From JADGGM01 sp025449955 (lineage in GTDB: Bacteria > Gemmatimonadota > Gemmatimonadetes > Gemmatimonadales > Gemmatimonadaceae): a stretch of DNA of 64,000 bases. Of this stretch, positions 35,588 through 44,581 are shown one piece after another. Location: contig DATBNO010000109.1 in NCBI GenBank assembly GCA_036554285.1, forward strand, positions 8,001 to 72,000, given 5' to 3'. Made by a program: the position numbers and the translations under genes. The notes under the pieces are model-generated. The model was not told where the DNA came from. It saw only the letters and a program-made list of their open reading frames with translations, and searched no databases. How positions within the stretch are numbered: position 1 is the stretch's first letter; each line of letters starts with the position of its first letter.

Positions 35588-37386
35588 CTAACGCGGGCGC
35601 CGCGGGCGCGACCGCGGAGCCGGTCACACGCAAGATTCCATCGCCGAGCGCCCTGCGTCCGCTGCTCTCGCGCATGCGGCCCTACCGCGTGCAGATCGCA
35701 CTGGCGGCGGTCGCGCTCTTGGTGAGCGCGGGCATCACGCTCGCCTTTCCGCTCGTCGTGCGATATCTGCTCGACGCGGCATTCGTGCGCGCGAACGCGC
35801 CGGCGCTCAATCGCATCGCGCTCATCCTCGCCGGATTGTTCGCGGCGCAAGGACTGCTCAACTTCGGCCAGGTGTGGGTGCTCACCGCCGCGGCCGAGCG
35901 CATCGTGGCCAAGCTGCGCGACGATTTGTTCGCGCACCTGATCCGGCTCTCGCCGGGCTTTTTCACCGAGCGCCGGTCGGGCGAGCTGACGAGCCGCCTC
36001 GCGACCGACGTCACGCTGCTGCAATCGGTGATGACGTATCAGGCCACCGAGCTGTCGCGCCAGGTGCTGTTTCTGTTAGGCGGCGTGGTCATGCTGACGC
36101 TCACGCACCCGCAGCTCACGATCACGACGCTGGCCGTGGTGCCGGTGATCGTCGGCACGGCGTGGCTCTTCGGCCGCGCGCTCAAGAAGGCGAGCACCGG
36201 CGTGCAGGATCGCGTCGCCGACGCGATGGGCAGCGCCGACGAAGCGTTCGCGCAGATCCGCACGGTGCAGAGCTTCACGCGCGAGGTGGTCGAAGCGCGC
36301 CGATTCAGCACGCAGCTCCGCGATGTGGTGATCGCCGCCGTGCGGCGGGCCAAAATTCGCGGGGCGTTCTTCGGCGTGATCACGTTCTGCGCGTTCGGCG
36401 GCGTCGTGATCGTGCTGTGGCAAGGCGGCCGCCTCGTCCTGGCGCGCGAGCTCACGCCTGGCGCGTTAGTCGAGTTCCTGTTCTACGCGTTCTTCGTCGC
36501 GGCCGCCGTGGGCTCGCTCGCATCGCTGTTCGGCAACTACCAAGAAGCGGTTGGCGCCGCGCATCGCGTGTTCGAGCTCCTGGCCACGACGCCGACGGTG
36601 GTGGATCCCGTCACGCCCGTGGCGCTGCCGCGACCGGTGCGCGGCGACGTGCGATTCGAGCACGTCACGTTCGCCTACGGCCCGGAGCTGCCCACCGTAC
36701 TCCACGACGTGACCTTCCACATCGCACCCGGCGAGGTAGTGGCGCTGGTGGGCCCATCGGGCGCGGGCAAGACGACGGTGGCCTCGCTCATCACGCGCTT
36801 CTGGGACGTGCCTAACGGAACGGTGACGCTCGACGGCATCGACGTCCGGCGCCTGTCGCTGCTCGACCTGCGCGGCGCGGTCGGCCTCGTCCCGCAGGAT
36901 CCGGCGCTCTTCAGCGGCACCGTGCGCGACAACATCGCGTACGCGCGCCCCGATGCATCGGATGACGATGTAATCGCCGCCGCACGCGCCGCGCACGCGT
37001 GGGAGTTCATCGAGCGCCTCCCCGACCGCCTCGAGACGCGCGTCGGCGAGCGCGGCGTGAAGCTCTCGGGCGGCCAACGCCAACGCATCGCGATCGCGCG
37101 CGTGTTTCTCAAGGATCCGGCGGTGGTCGTGCTCGACGAAGCAACATCGAGCCTCGACAGCGAGAGCGAGCGCCTCGTGAACAGCGCCATGGAGCACCTG
37201 TTGACGGGCCGCTCGACGCTCATCATCGCGCACCGTCTGTCCACGGTGCGCCGGGCCGACCGTCTGCTGGTGCTCGACGGGGGCCGGATCGTGGAGGAGG
37301 GCTCGCACGCCGAGCTGCTGGCGGGACAGGGCGTGTACGCGCGGCTCTACCGCGTGCAGTACCCCGAAGAGGCGGCGGCCACCTGA
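35584..37386 (+). CDS. MsbA-like ABC exporter (fused TMD-NBD half transporter)
   Basis: About 600 residues if translation begins at TTG 35584, which overlaps the preceding stop (TTGA). A six-helix exporter domain (~residues 25-320, with AAERIVAKLRDDLFAHLIRLSPGFF at the coupling region) is followed by an ATPase domain: Walker A GPSGAGKTT, Q-loop VPQDPALFSGTVRDNIAY, signature LSGGQRQRIAIARVFL, Walker B VVVLDEATSSLD, and IIAHRLSTV. It should work as a homodimer exporting a lipid, peptide or drug. Position after ctaB is common for LPS- or multidrug-type exporters but does not define the cargo. No ATG start fits; the longer 35434 frame overlaps the upstream gene. Confidence 0.92.
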   Translation: MTNAGAAGATAEPVTRKIPSPSALRPLLSRMRPYRVQIALAAVALLVSAGITLAFPLVVRYLLDAAFVRANAPALNRIALILAGLFAAQGLLNFGQVWVLTAAAERIVAKLRDDLFAHLIRLSPGFFTERRSGELTSRLATDVTLLQSVMTYQATELSRQVLFLLGGVVMLTLTHPQLTITTLAVVPVIVGTAWLFGRALKKASTGVQDRVADAMGSADEAFAQIRTVQSFTREVVEARRFSTQLRDVVIAAVRRAKIRGAFFGVITFCAFGGVVIVLWQGGRLVLARELTPGALVEFLFYAFFVAAAVGSLASLFGNYQEAVGAAHRVFELLATTPTVVDPVTPVALPRPVRGDVRFEHVTFAYGPELPTVLHDVTFHIAPGEVVALVGPSGAGKTTVASLITRFWDVPNGTVTLDGIDVRRLSLLDLRGAVGLVPQDPALFSGTVRDNIAYARPDASDDDVIAAARAAHAWEFIERLPDRLETRVGERGVKLSGGQRQRIAIARVFLKDPAVVVLDEATSSLDSESERLVNSAMEHLLTGRSTLIIAHRLSTVRRADRLLVLDGGRIVEEGSHAELLAGQGVYARLYRVQYPEEAAAT

Positions 37387-37413
37387 CCGCCCGGTCCGCC
37401 TAACGGACTCGGA

Positions 37414-38199
37414 TCAGGGCGCCGGCGTGAACACCACGCTCGCCGACGCGGCGCGTTTTGCCGCCACGTGGATGGTGGTGTCCCTTTCGCCTAACGCAGG
37501 CTGCCACACGGCCAGCCGGTAGTCGCCCGGCGGCACCGAATCGATCCGGAAGCTGCCGTCGCGGCCCGTCACGGTGAAATACGGATGGTCGAACACCCGG
37601 ATCCACGCGCGCGTGACCGGGTGCACGTCGCATCGCACGGTCACGAGTCCGGGGTGCGCGAGCACCGCCGCCGTCGGAACCACCTGGCCCGCGTCGCTCT
37701 GGTCGACGACGTCGACGGTCGCGCCGCCGGCGACGAACCGCGTCTTGTGCGTGATCGGATCCAGGCTCTGGACGTCGAGCATCCCGCCGGCAATCGCCGC
37801 CTGCGTCATCGGCCGCGCTGCGCAATGTCGCGTGGTGAGCTCGTAGCGTCGCAGCAACGGCAGCGGCTTCCCGGCGCGAATCCCCTCGAGCCACACCACG
37901 GCGCCGGCGATGCGATCGCCGCTGCCCTCGACCAACGTCACGCGGCGCGACGACCGGCACCACCCGGTGTCTGCGACGTCGGTCATCACCGAGTCCCGTC
38001 GGACGTGCCCATGCACGGTCACGCGACCGGTGACCTGGCCGCCATCCGTGACCGACACCACGCGGTACGCCGAATCATCGCGCGACGACGGCGTGACGGC
38101 GGCTTGCGCCTCTCGCGGAGAGTCCGACGCGCGCTGGCCAGCGGCGTCGCACCCCGCGATCGCGCACGCGCCGAGGAGCAGCGCCAGCACCCGCATCAC
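37414..38199 (-). CDS. Lipoprotein with carboxypeptidase-regulatory-like domain
   Basis: A 261-residue lipoprotein (LALLLGACAIAGC, lipobox Cys at residue 17). The middle part contains paired Cys residues (TGWCRSSR..TTRHCAAR) and VRCDVHPVTRAWIRVFDHPYFTVTGRDGSFRIDSVPPGDYRLAVWQP, which is a beta-sandwich regulatory/plastocyanin-like module seen in proteins annotated as methylamine-utilisation or Cu-related. Metal binding through the Cys-His pair is possible but unproven. Its start overlaps the APC permease stop (ATGA), so it is the third gene of the M24-APC unit. Confidence 0.75.
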   Translation of the reverse strand: MMRVLALLLGACAIAGCDAAGQRASDSPREAQAAVTPSSRDDSAYRVVSVTDGGQVTGRVTVHGHVRRDSVMTDVADTGWCRSSRRVTLVEGSGDRIAGAVVWLEGIRAGKPLPLLRRYELTTRHCAARPMTQAAIAGGMLDVQSLDPITHKTRFVAGGATVDVVDQSDAGQVVPTAAVLAHPGLVTVRCDVHPVTRAWIRVFDHPYFTVTGRDGSFRIDSVPPGDYRLAVWQPALGERDTTIHVAAKRAASASVVFTPAP

Positions 38200-39545
38200 T
38201 TTCGCCTCCGCACGACGAGAAACACCACGACGCCCACGGCCAGGATCGCGGTGCCGAGCAGCGACATTCGCAGCGACTTGTAGAACGAGCTGACGATGCC
38301 GGCGATCGCGGCGAGCACGAAAAACGCGGGGACGACAGGATACCCCAACGCGCGATACGGCCGCGTTGCGTTAGGCATGGAGCGGCGCAGCGCGAACACG
38401 CTGGCGGCGCCGAGTCCGAAGAAGATCCAGTCGGCGAACACCACGCCGCTCAAGAGCGTGCCGAGGTTGCCGCCGCTCAGCACGAGCAGCGCGATCGACC
38501 AGACGGCCATCACGATGATCGCCACGTGCGGCGAGCCGAATCTCGGATGCACACGCGCCGCCGCGTCGATGAACAACCCATCACGAGCCATGGCGTACAC
38601 GATGCGGGAATTGGCGAGAATGGTGACGTTCACGAAGCCAAAAATCGAGACCATCGCGGCCAGCGCGATGAAGGTCGCACCGGAGGCGCCGAACATGCGC
38701 GTCGCGGTGTCGGCGGCGACGGCGGTCGATGCGGCGAGGCCATCGCGGCCGAGCGCCCGCAAGTACGCGGCGTTGGCACCCAGATAACAGACGACGACGA
38801 TGGCGATCCCGATAGCGAGCGCGCGCGGGATGTTGCGACCCGGGTCGCGAATCTCGCCGGCCACCATGTTCATCTGCTGCCAGCCGCCGATCGTGAACAA
38901 CACGGGCACGAACGCCGCGCCGAGGCCGGCCACGATCGTGGCGCGCGGCACCGGCGGGTGCGCGACGGGCGGCGGCGATCCCAGCCGCCCCCACAAAATC
39001 GCGCCGCCGAGAATGAGGATGCCCAACGCGATGATCTTGGCGACGGTCATGACGTTCTGCACCACGGCGCCGGGTTTGACGCCGAGGTAATTCACCACGG
39101 CGAGGGCAGCGATCGTGATGCCGGCCACGCCTAACTCACCGCCCACGGGGGCGAGCGACACGAAATGCGCAACGTAGCCGGCGAATCCCACGGCAACGGC
39201 GGCGATCGCGCCCGACGCGATGAGCAAGAGCGACATCCACCCGTAGAGAAACGCCGGCAGGGCGCCGAACGCTTCGCGGATGTACACGTACGCGCCGCCG
39301 GCGTCCGGCATCAGCGCGCCCAACTCGGCGTACGTGAGCGCGCCGGCAAACGCCACCACTCCGCCTAACGCCCACACCAGCAGCACCCATCCCGCCGTGG
39401 GCAGCTCCTTGGCCGTCTCCGACGGCGTGAAGAAGATGCCGCTGCCGATGATCCCGCCCACCACGAGCATCGCCGCCGAGAAGATGCCGAGCTCCCGGCG
39501 CAGCCCCGATGGGGCGCTCTCTCGGAGCTCGGGGACCGCGCTCAG
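38196..39545 (-). CDS. APC superfamily amino acid permease
   Basis: A transporter of about 449 residues: LGIFSAAMLVVGGIIGSGIFFTPSETAKELP (TM1), MPDAGGAYVYIREAFGALPAFLYGWM (TM3), NMVAGEIRDPGRNIPRALAIGI (TM6-7 loop) and SRIVYAMARDGLF. No ATG fits the known N-terminus. A CTG at 39545 overlaps the TGA of the M24 gene (CTGA) and keeps the full TM1; the first in-frame ATG would cut into TM1. It is the third APC family member in the window. Amino acid unknown, but pairing with a dipeptidase suggests uptake of peptide-breakdown products. Confidence 0.88.
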   Translation of the reverse strand: MSAVPELRESAPSGLRRELGIFSAAMLVVGGIIGSGIFFTPSETAKELPTAGWVLLVWALGGVVAFAGALTYAELGALMPDAGGAYVYIREAFGALPAFLYGWMSLLLIASGAIAAVAVGFAGYVAHFVSLAPVGGELGVAGITIAALAVVNYLGVKPGAVVQNVMTVAKIIALGILILGGAILWGRLGSPPPVAHPPVPRATIVAGLGAAFVPVLFTIGGWQQMNMVAGEIRDPGRNIPRALAIGIAIVVVCYLGANAAYLRALGRDGLAASTAVAADTATRMFGASGATFIALAAMVSIFGFVNVTILANSRIVYAMARDGLFIDAAARVHPRFGSPHVAIIVMAVWSIALLVLSGGNLGTLLSGVVFADWIFFGLGAASVFALRRSMPNATRPYRALGYPVVPAFFVLAAIAGIVSSFYKSLRMSLLGTAILAVGVVVFLVVRRRK

Positions 39546-40720
39546 ACGACGATCAGGTCGCGCTGATACTCGCGCGGCGTGATGGTGACCGCGGTCTCGC
39601 CCACGTGCGCGTTCACTTCGCTGCGCACGCCGATCTCCCCTGCGATGTAGATGCCCGGCTCGATCGAAAACGCCACACCCGGAATGAGCCGCCGCTCTTC
39701 GCGCGTCTCGAAGTTGTCGATGTGCGGTCCCGATCCGTGCAGCTGGATCGAGTCGATCGAATGGCCCGTGCGGTGCGTGAAGTATTGGCCGAAGCCGCGC
39801 GACACGATCACGGCGCGCGCCGCATCGTCGACGTCGGCGCCGCGGATCGGCGCGCCGCCCAACGCGCGCTCGCGAACCACGGTGATCGCGGCGTCGCGGG
39901 CGTCGCGCACCGCTTCCCACACCGTCACGGCCCGCGGACTCGGCGCCCCGATCGACCCCATCCAGGTTTGGTCGGCGAAGATGCCGCCCTTCTCTTTCGC
40001 CCAGAGATCGACGAGCAGCAGCGCGCCGGACACGATCTTGCGCGGCCGGCTGGCCGACGGCGCGTAATGCGGATCAGCTGCGTTAGGCCCGGCGGCGACG
40101 ATGGCCGGATGGTCGAAGTCGAGGTTCGCGCGCTCGAACCGCTCGACGATCCACCGCTGAAGCTCGTGCTCCATGATCGGCGTCCCGGCGGCCGCGCGCG
40201 CGCCGGCTTCGGCAATCGCCTCGCGCCCAACGGCGGCGACGATCTCCGCCGCGCGCAGGTGCGACGCCAACTGGTCGGCCGTCCATAACGCGTAGAATTG
40301 CGTGACCAGCTCCGCCGATGGAACCACGTCGGCGCCTGCCGCGCGCACCAGCTCGAGGACTCCGGCCGGCACGCGGTCCACGTAGGGCACCGCGTCGCCC
40401 GGCGAATACTCCATCGCGATGCGCTTGCCGCGCACGAGCGACGCCACCGCATCCTCGAGCGACCGCCACGTGCTGTACTTCTCGCGTCCCCACTCGGCGG
40501 GCCAATCGCGCCACGGGCCCTGCTCGATCGCATGTGTGATCGCCACCGGCTTCCCCTGCCGCGGGATGAACGCGAACACGCGGCGCGTCACCATCCCCTT
40601 GAGTCCGAGCACACCGCCTGCGACCGGGTTCGTTCCCTGGAAGTCGAACAGGAGCCAGCCGTCGATCCCGGCTTCAGTCAATGCGCGCTGCACGCTGGGC
40701 AGCGTCTCCTTCGTCAACAT
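39542..40720 (-). CDS. M24-family Xaa-Pro peptidase (cytoplasmic)
   Basis: A 392-residue creatinase-type peptidase. The dimetal ligands are visible in order: Asp in LLLVDLWA, Asp in FADQTWMG, His in FTHRTGHSIDS, Glu in FSIEPGIYI, Glu in VRSEVNAHV. There is no signal peptide, unlike the enzyme at the left edge of the window. It cleaves after N-terminal Xaa-Pro. Its stop overlaps the start of the APC permease, giving a peptide-degradation plus transport unit. A CGTTAGGC copy at 40081 encodes Pro-Asn-Ala. Confidence 0.93.
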   Translation of the reverse strand: MLTKETLPSVQRALTEAGIDGWLLFDFQGTNPVAGGVLGLKGMVTRRVFAFIPRQGKPVAITHAIEQGPWRDWPAEWGREKYSTWRSLEDAVASLVRGKRIAMEYSPGDAVPYVDRVPAGVLELVRAAGADVVPSAELVTQFYALWTADQLASHLRAAEIVAAVGREAIAEAGARAAAGTPIMEHELQRWIVERFERANLDFDHPAIVAAGPNAADPHYAPSASRPRKIVSGALLLVDLWAKEKGGIFADQTWMGSIGAPSPRAVTVWEAVRDARDAAITVVRERALGGAPIRGADVDDAARAVIVSRGFGQYFTHRTGHSIDSIQLHGSGPHIDNFETREERRLIPGVAFSIEPGIYIAGEIGVRSEVNAHVGETAVTITPREYQRDLIVV

Positions 40721-40751
40721 GGTCGCGCCGGTTGAAAGTTAGGCGAAGGCG

Positions 40752-41405
40752 TCACGCCGCTCCCGCGTTGTCCGCTGTTTCGTCCCGATGGATGGACCGC
40801 CACTCGGCGCGCCATTCGCACGTGCCCTCCCCGCGAGCGGCGCACCGCACGTGATCGACCGATCCGCCGCTCGCACCGAGCAACCGGAGCAGCTCCCGAA
40901 AGAACGACTCGTAGTACGCGCACCCGACACCGCGCGGCGACACGTCGACCGTGGCCGACCGCGGCACCTCGAGAATCAGGAACGACCCGTGGCGCCGCAC
41001 CGAGCCGTTGAGATACTTGCCGGCGATGCGCTGGGTTTGACGGAGCGCGATCGGACGCGCGAGCAACGATGGCAGCGATGCGATCAGTCCGCGCGACGCC
41101 GATGGAATCGACTGATAGGTCTGTGCCGCGAGATACCGGCCCGCGGCACGGAACACCGCTTCGGCGTCGGGCCGTCGGCCGAGCAGCTTCGCGATGCCGA
41201 CAGTTTCTTCGTACTCGGTTCGTTGATGCTTCTTCGCCGCGTCCGTGAAGCGCTGAATCTGCGCATAGACGGTATCGCTCAACCCGAGGCGTTTGTTCCG
41301 CAATTCGGGGACGAGCTCCGCGTCGAGGTCGTCGTCGGGGCTGTCCACGCTGCGAACCGCCTCGAGAAAACTCAGCGGGAGAAGCGCGTCGACCGTTGTA
41401 TGCAT
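40752..41405 (-). CDS. Uncharacterised protein with V4R-like C-terminal domain
   Basis: A 217-residue protein from the ATG at 41405 (longer frames to 41588 cross the divergent promoter). The N-terminal half is helical (DTVYAQIQRFTDAAKKHQRTEYEET). The C-terminal half ends GSVDHVRCAARGEGTCEWRAEW, a C-x5-G-x-C-x-W pattern like the metal-binding tail of V4R (vinyl-reductase/sensor) domains. The central part resembles heme-NO-binding-like folds only loosely. Function unknown; a small-molecule sensing role is possible. Confidence 0.55.
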   Translation of the reverse strand: MHTTVDALLPLSFLEAVRSVDSPDDDLDAELVPELRNKRLGLSDTVYAQIQRFTDAAKKHQRTEYEETVGIAKLLGRRPDAEAVFRAAGRYLAAQTYQSIPSASRGLIASLPSLLARPIALRQTQRIAGKYLNGSVRRHGSFLILEVPRSATVDVSPRGVGCAYYESFFRELLRLLGASGGSVDHVRCAARGEGTCEWRAEWRSIHRDETADNAGAA

Positions 41406-41570
41406 TGAATGAGGCAGGAACGCTGAATGGCAGCACCCAAGGTAACGGGCGTGAGAGGGGGGTTCAAGATTTTTGGGAACCGATCGCACCACCCAATGCT
41501 TCAACATCGGAACGATCGCCGAGCCGTGAGGGCTCACTAACCGGGGCCTGGGTCTACAATCGAGAGCGGA

Positions 41571-41852
41571 ATGAACACCACTCCACACCCGGACGACAGG
41601 TCCTCAATGACGTGCACCGAGGTACTCCAACGAATCTACGAGTATCTCGACGGCGAGCTCACTCCGGAAATCGAGCTCAAAATTCGCGATCACTTGGCGT
41701 GTTGCCAACGGTGCTTTCCGCACTTCCGCCATGAGCAAGTTTTCTTGCGATTCCTGGAACGGCGAGCCACGATCGTCAATGCCCCTCCGGCACTGCGCCG
41801 CCGCATCATGCAAATGTTGATCGACGAGGAAGCCTCGCGCCCGTTGGAGTGA
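41571..41852 (+). CDS. Zinc-binding anti-sigma factor (zf-HC2/RsrA type), orphan
   Basis: A 93-residue protein with MTCTEVLQRIYEYLDGELTPEIELKIRDHLACCQRCFPHF: an N-terminal Cys plus the H-x3-C-x2-C motif of ZAS domains, which bind zinc and sequester ECF sigma factors, releasing them when the cysteines are oxidised. There is no transmembrane segment, so it is cytoplasmic, as RsrA is. No sigma gene is adjacent (the only one here is at 62 kb). Translation could start at 41607. Its stop overlaps the DUF92 GTG start (GTGA). Confidence 0.82.
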   Translation: MNTTPHPDDRSSMTCTEVLQRIYEYLDGELTPEIELKIRDHLACCQRCFPHFRHEQVFLRFLERRATIVNAPPALRRRIMQMLIDEEASRPLE

Positions 41853-42637
41853 TCGCGCGCACGGCTGTCGGGTTCGCGTTGGCGTGCGCGATCTCGTTGG
41901 TCGCGTGGCGCGCACGCGCGCTGTCGCGCAGTGGCGCACTGACGGCAATAATCGTCGGTACGGCAGCGCTCGCCGCGGGCTGGTCGTGGGGCGCTCTTCT
42001 TTTTGCTTTCTTTGTGACCGGCACCGCGCTTTCGCGCGCCCAACGCGAAAACAAGTTGCGCCGCACGGAATCCGTCGTCGCCAAAGGCGGAACACGAGAC
42101 GCGGTGCAAGTGCTGGCCAACGGCGGCCTGTTTGCCCTGGCGGCACTAGCGTCTCTCGTGGCTCCGGCCATTGCCTGTATGGCGATCGGTGGTGGGGCAC
42201 TTGCAGCCGCTTCGGCGGATACATGGGGTACGGAGGTGGGAACACTTTCGTCCCGGTCCCCTCGATTGATCACTACGTGGCGACGGGTCGCTACCGGAAC
42301 GTCCGGTGGCGTCACGATCGTCGGCCTCCTCGCAAGCGTCGCCGGGGGGGTGTTCGTCGGGGTAATGGCGTGGCTCGTGCACTGGCCACCACACGTTGCG
42401 GTCGCCGCGGCCGCAGGCGGAATAGCAGGCGCGTTGGCGGATTCGTTCGCCGGCGCAGTCCTGCAGTCTCGACGGCGATGCGCCCGATGCGGGGCGCTAA
42501 CCGAACGAGCCGTGCACACCTGCGGCGACGTCACGCAACGGATCGGAGGCATTCCATGGTTGGACAACGACGGGGTGAATCTGCTGGCGGGGCTCACGGG
42601 AGCGGCGGTCGCGCTCATGCTAGCCGGACACCGATAA
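41849..42637 (+). CDS. DUF92 family membrane protein (phytyl-phosphate kinase/VTE6-like)
   Basis: A 262-residue protein with six or seven hydrophobic segments. DUF92 features are SGALTAIIVGTAALAAGW near the start, AQRENKLRRTESVVAKGGTRDAVQVLANGG, and ASADTWGTEVGTLS (the conserved Asp-Thr-x-x-x-Glu-x-Gly catalytic segment). In plants the family kinase VTE6 phosphorylates phytyl phosphate, so a prenyl-phosphate kinase role is plausible, which would fit the prenyl-lipid-related enzymes downstream. Starts with GTG. Confidence 0.87.
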   Translation: MIARTAVGFALACAISLVAWRARALSRSGALTAIIVGTAALAAGWSWGALLFAFFVTGTALSRAQRENKLRRTESVVAKGGTRDAVQVLANGGLFALAALASLVAPAIACMAIGGGALAAASADTWGTEVGTLSSRSPRLITTWRRVATGTSGGVTIVGLLASVAGGVFVGVMAWLVHWPPHVAVAAAAGGIAGALADSFAGAVLQSRRRCARCGALTERAVHTCGDVTQRIGGIPWLDNDGVNLLAGLTGAAVALMLAGHR

Positions 42638-43080
42638 GGGCGGCGCTCGCGCGCGCGGCATGCGTGGCGCTGGCGGTCGTGGCGGTGGCCTGCATCGACA
42701 CGACGCCGACGCAATACTTCAATCAGGGCGGCTTCAATTCGAACGGCTCGAGCGGCGGCGGCGGTTCGGGCGGCGCAATCGACAGCAATCTCGTCGGGAC
42801 GTGGACGGAGACGATCGTCGACACGGTGAACGGCGATCCGACGAACCAGCAAACGATTTGGGCGTTCAACGCCAACGGCACAGCGTCGCTGACGGTGATA
42901 ACGTTCGACATCACCACGAGCGCCGCGGACACGACGATCAAGAACGGCACGTGGACGGCCGACGGCAGCACGGTGACGATCACGTTCCAGGCGCCGAACA
43001 CGGGGACTGAGGAGTTTACGTACGTCATCAATGGCAGCACACTCTTGCTCGGACAAACAGAGTTCGTGCGAACAGGGTGA
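42556..43080 (+). CDS. Secreted lipoprotein-like protein of unknown function
   Basis: The mature part (about 130 residues) follows the lipobox-like CVALAVVAVAC: TIPTQYFNQGG-like Gly/Ser-rich linker, then a Thr/Asn-rich beta domain (LVGTWTETIVDTVNGDPTNQQTIWAFNANGTASLTVI) of the lipocalin-like type seen in many lipoproteins. The start is uncertain: ATG 42556 gives a signal peptide with a long basic n-region and overlaps DUF92 by 82 bases; no better ATG or GTG exists. The gene body is convincing by its coding pattern and by ending at 43080. Confidence 0.6.
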   Translation: MVGQRRGESAGGAHGSGGRAHASRTPIRAALARAACVALAVVAVACIDTTPTQYFNQGGFNSNGSSGGGGSGGAIDSNLVGTWTETIVDTVNGDPTNQQTIWAFNANGTASLTVITFDITTSAADTTIKNGTWTADGSTVTITFQAPNTGTEEFTYVINGSTLLLGQTEFVRTG

Positions 43081-43150
43081 CGACGCGCCCCGGTCCGCTC
43101 CGTTAGGGCGCGGCCGACCGGCGGCGTCTTCGCCGCCGTCGCGCCCGCGG

Positions 43151-44581
43151 GTGCTCCTCGTGAGCACCAATCGAGAGCGGCAGCCGATGCCCGTCGTGCC
43201 TAACGGCGTGGCGTGTGTGGCATCGGCGTTGGACCAAGCCGGATACACGGTGCGGGTGGCGGATCTGTGTTTCGCCTCCGATCCTCATGCCGCCGCCCGC
43301 GCCGCGGCCCGCTCCTTCCAGCCGGACGTCATCGGCGTCTCGGTCCGCAACATCGACAACAGCGACCTCATCGCGCTCGAGCACTACACGCCCGAGGCGA
43401 GCGCCGTGTTGCGCACGCTGCGCGACGCGGCGCCCGACGCGCGCGTGATCGCCGGCGGCGCGGCGTTCGGCGTCGCACCGGCGTCGTTGTTCGACGAGTT
43501 AGGCGTGGAGTTCGCCGTGGCCGGCGACGGCGAGCGGGCGACCACGGCGCTTCTCGATGCGCTCTCCGCGGGACGCGACCCGGCCGGCATTCCCGGCGTG
43601 GTGTCCCGCGGCCAGACGGCCACCGTCGTGACGCCGCCCGGCGGCGATCCGGACGTGGATGCCTTCCCCTCGGCGCGCATGCATCGCTGGCTCGATCTCG
43701 CCAGGTACGAGCGGCGCGGCGGCACGGTGCCGATACAGACCAAGCGCGGCTGCGTGTTCAAGTGCATTTACTGCACGTATCTCAACGTCGAGGGTTGGGG
43801 GTATCGCCTGCGCGATCCCGAGCACGTCGTCGACGAAATGGAAGAGTTGGTGCACGACGCGGGTGTGCGGCACTTCGAGTTCGTGGACTCGACGTTCAAT
43901 GCTCCGCCCCGCCATGCGGCCGCGATCTGTGAAGCGATCACGCGTCGCCCGCTGCGCGTCAAGCTGGACACGACCAACTTCACACCGGCTGCCGTGCCGC
44001 CCTACTTGCTCGACCCGATGCGCGCCGCGGGGTTCCGCTGGTTAGGCATCACCGCCGAGAGCGCGAGCGACCCGGTGCTCGAGCGGCTCGAGAAGGGATT
44101 CGACGCGGCGCGCGTGAGGCAAGTGGCGGGCGAGGTCGAACGCGCCGGCATCGGCGTCCTCTGGATTTTTCTCGTCGGCGGTCCGGGCGAAACGATGCGG
44201 ACGCTGAACGAAACGCTCGCCTTCGCGGTCGAGCGACTCGAGCGCGGCGACGCGGTGTACCTCACCGTTGGGCTGCGAGTGTATCCGGGCACGACGCTCC
44301 ACCGGGTCGCGCTCGACGAGGGCGTCGTCGAACACGGTGATCCGCTCCTCGTGCCGCGATTCTATTTCTCGAGCGCGCTCTCGTTCGAGGCGGCGGTCGC
44401 GCGGCTGCGCCAAGTTGCGGCCCGCCATCCGCGGTTCATGTTCTCGGCCGACTCGCGGTCGGCGATTCTGCCGTACTTGACGCGGCTCGCATCGGTGTTG
44501 CACTTGCCGCGTCCGCATTGGCGGTACATGGGACTGTTCCAGCGAGTGGCCCGGTTGGGCGACCGCGTGCGCGCCGGCTAA
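43151..44581 (+). CDS. B12-binding-domain radical SAM enzyme
   Basis: About 476 residues from GTG 43151 (VLLVSTNRERQPMP; a frame from 43031 adds 40 low-complexity residues). Residues 1-160 form a B12-binding-type Rossmann domain (LDQAGYTVRVADLCFASDP), though without an obvious DxHxxG motif. Then the radical SAM cluster motif C-V-F-K-C-I-Y-C (4Fe-4S) sits in RGCVFKCIYCTYL, with GGPGE and the usual TIM-barrel strands after it. Such enzymes methylate or rearrange unactivated carbons. It leads a six-gene operon of biosynthetic character; the next gene starts directly at its stop. Confidence 0.88.
   Translation: MLLVSTNRERQPMPVVPNGVACVASALDQAGYTVRVADLCFASDPHAAARAAARSFQPDVIGVSVRNIDNSDLIALEHYTPEASAVLRTLRDAAPDARVIAGGAAFGVAPASLFDELGVEFAVAGDGERATTALLDALSAGRDPAGIPGVVSRGQTATVVTPPGGDPDVDAFPSARMHRWLDLARYERRGGTVPIQTKRGCVFKCIYCTYLNVEGWGYRLRDPEHVVDEMEELVHDAGVRHFEFVDSTFNAPPRHAAAICEAITRRPLRVKLDTTNFTPAAVPPYLLDPMRAAGFRWLGITAESASDPVLERLEKGFDAARVRQVAGEVERAGIGVLWIFLVGGPGETMRTLNETLAFAVERLERGDAVYLTVGLRVYPGTTLHRVALDEGVVEHGDPLLVPRFYFSSALSFEAAVARLRQVAARHPRFMFSADSRSAILPYLTRLASVLHLPRPHWRYMGLFQRVARLGDRVRAG

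Noticed and set aside
41475..41520. ECF-type promoter (GGGAAC) before the orphan anti-sigma gene
   Set aside because: A GGGAAC hexamer is present but no matching -10 lies at the right spacing.
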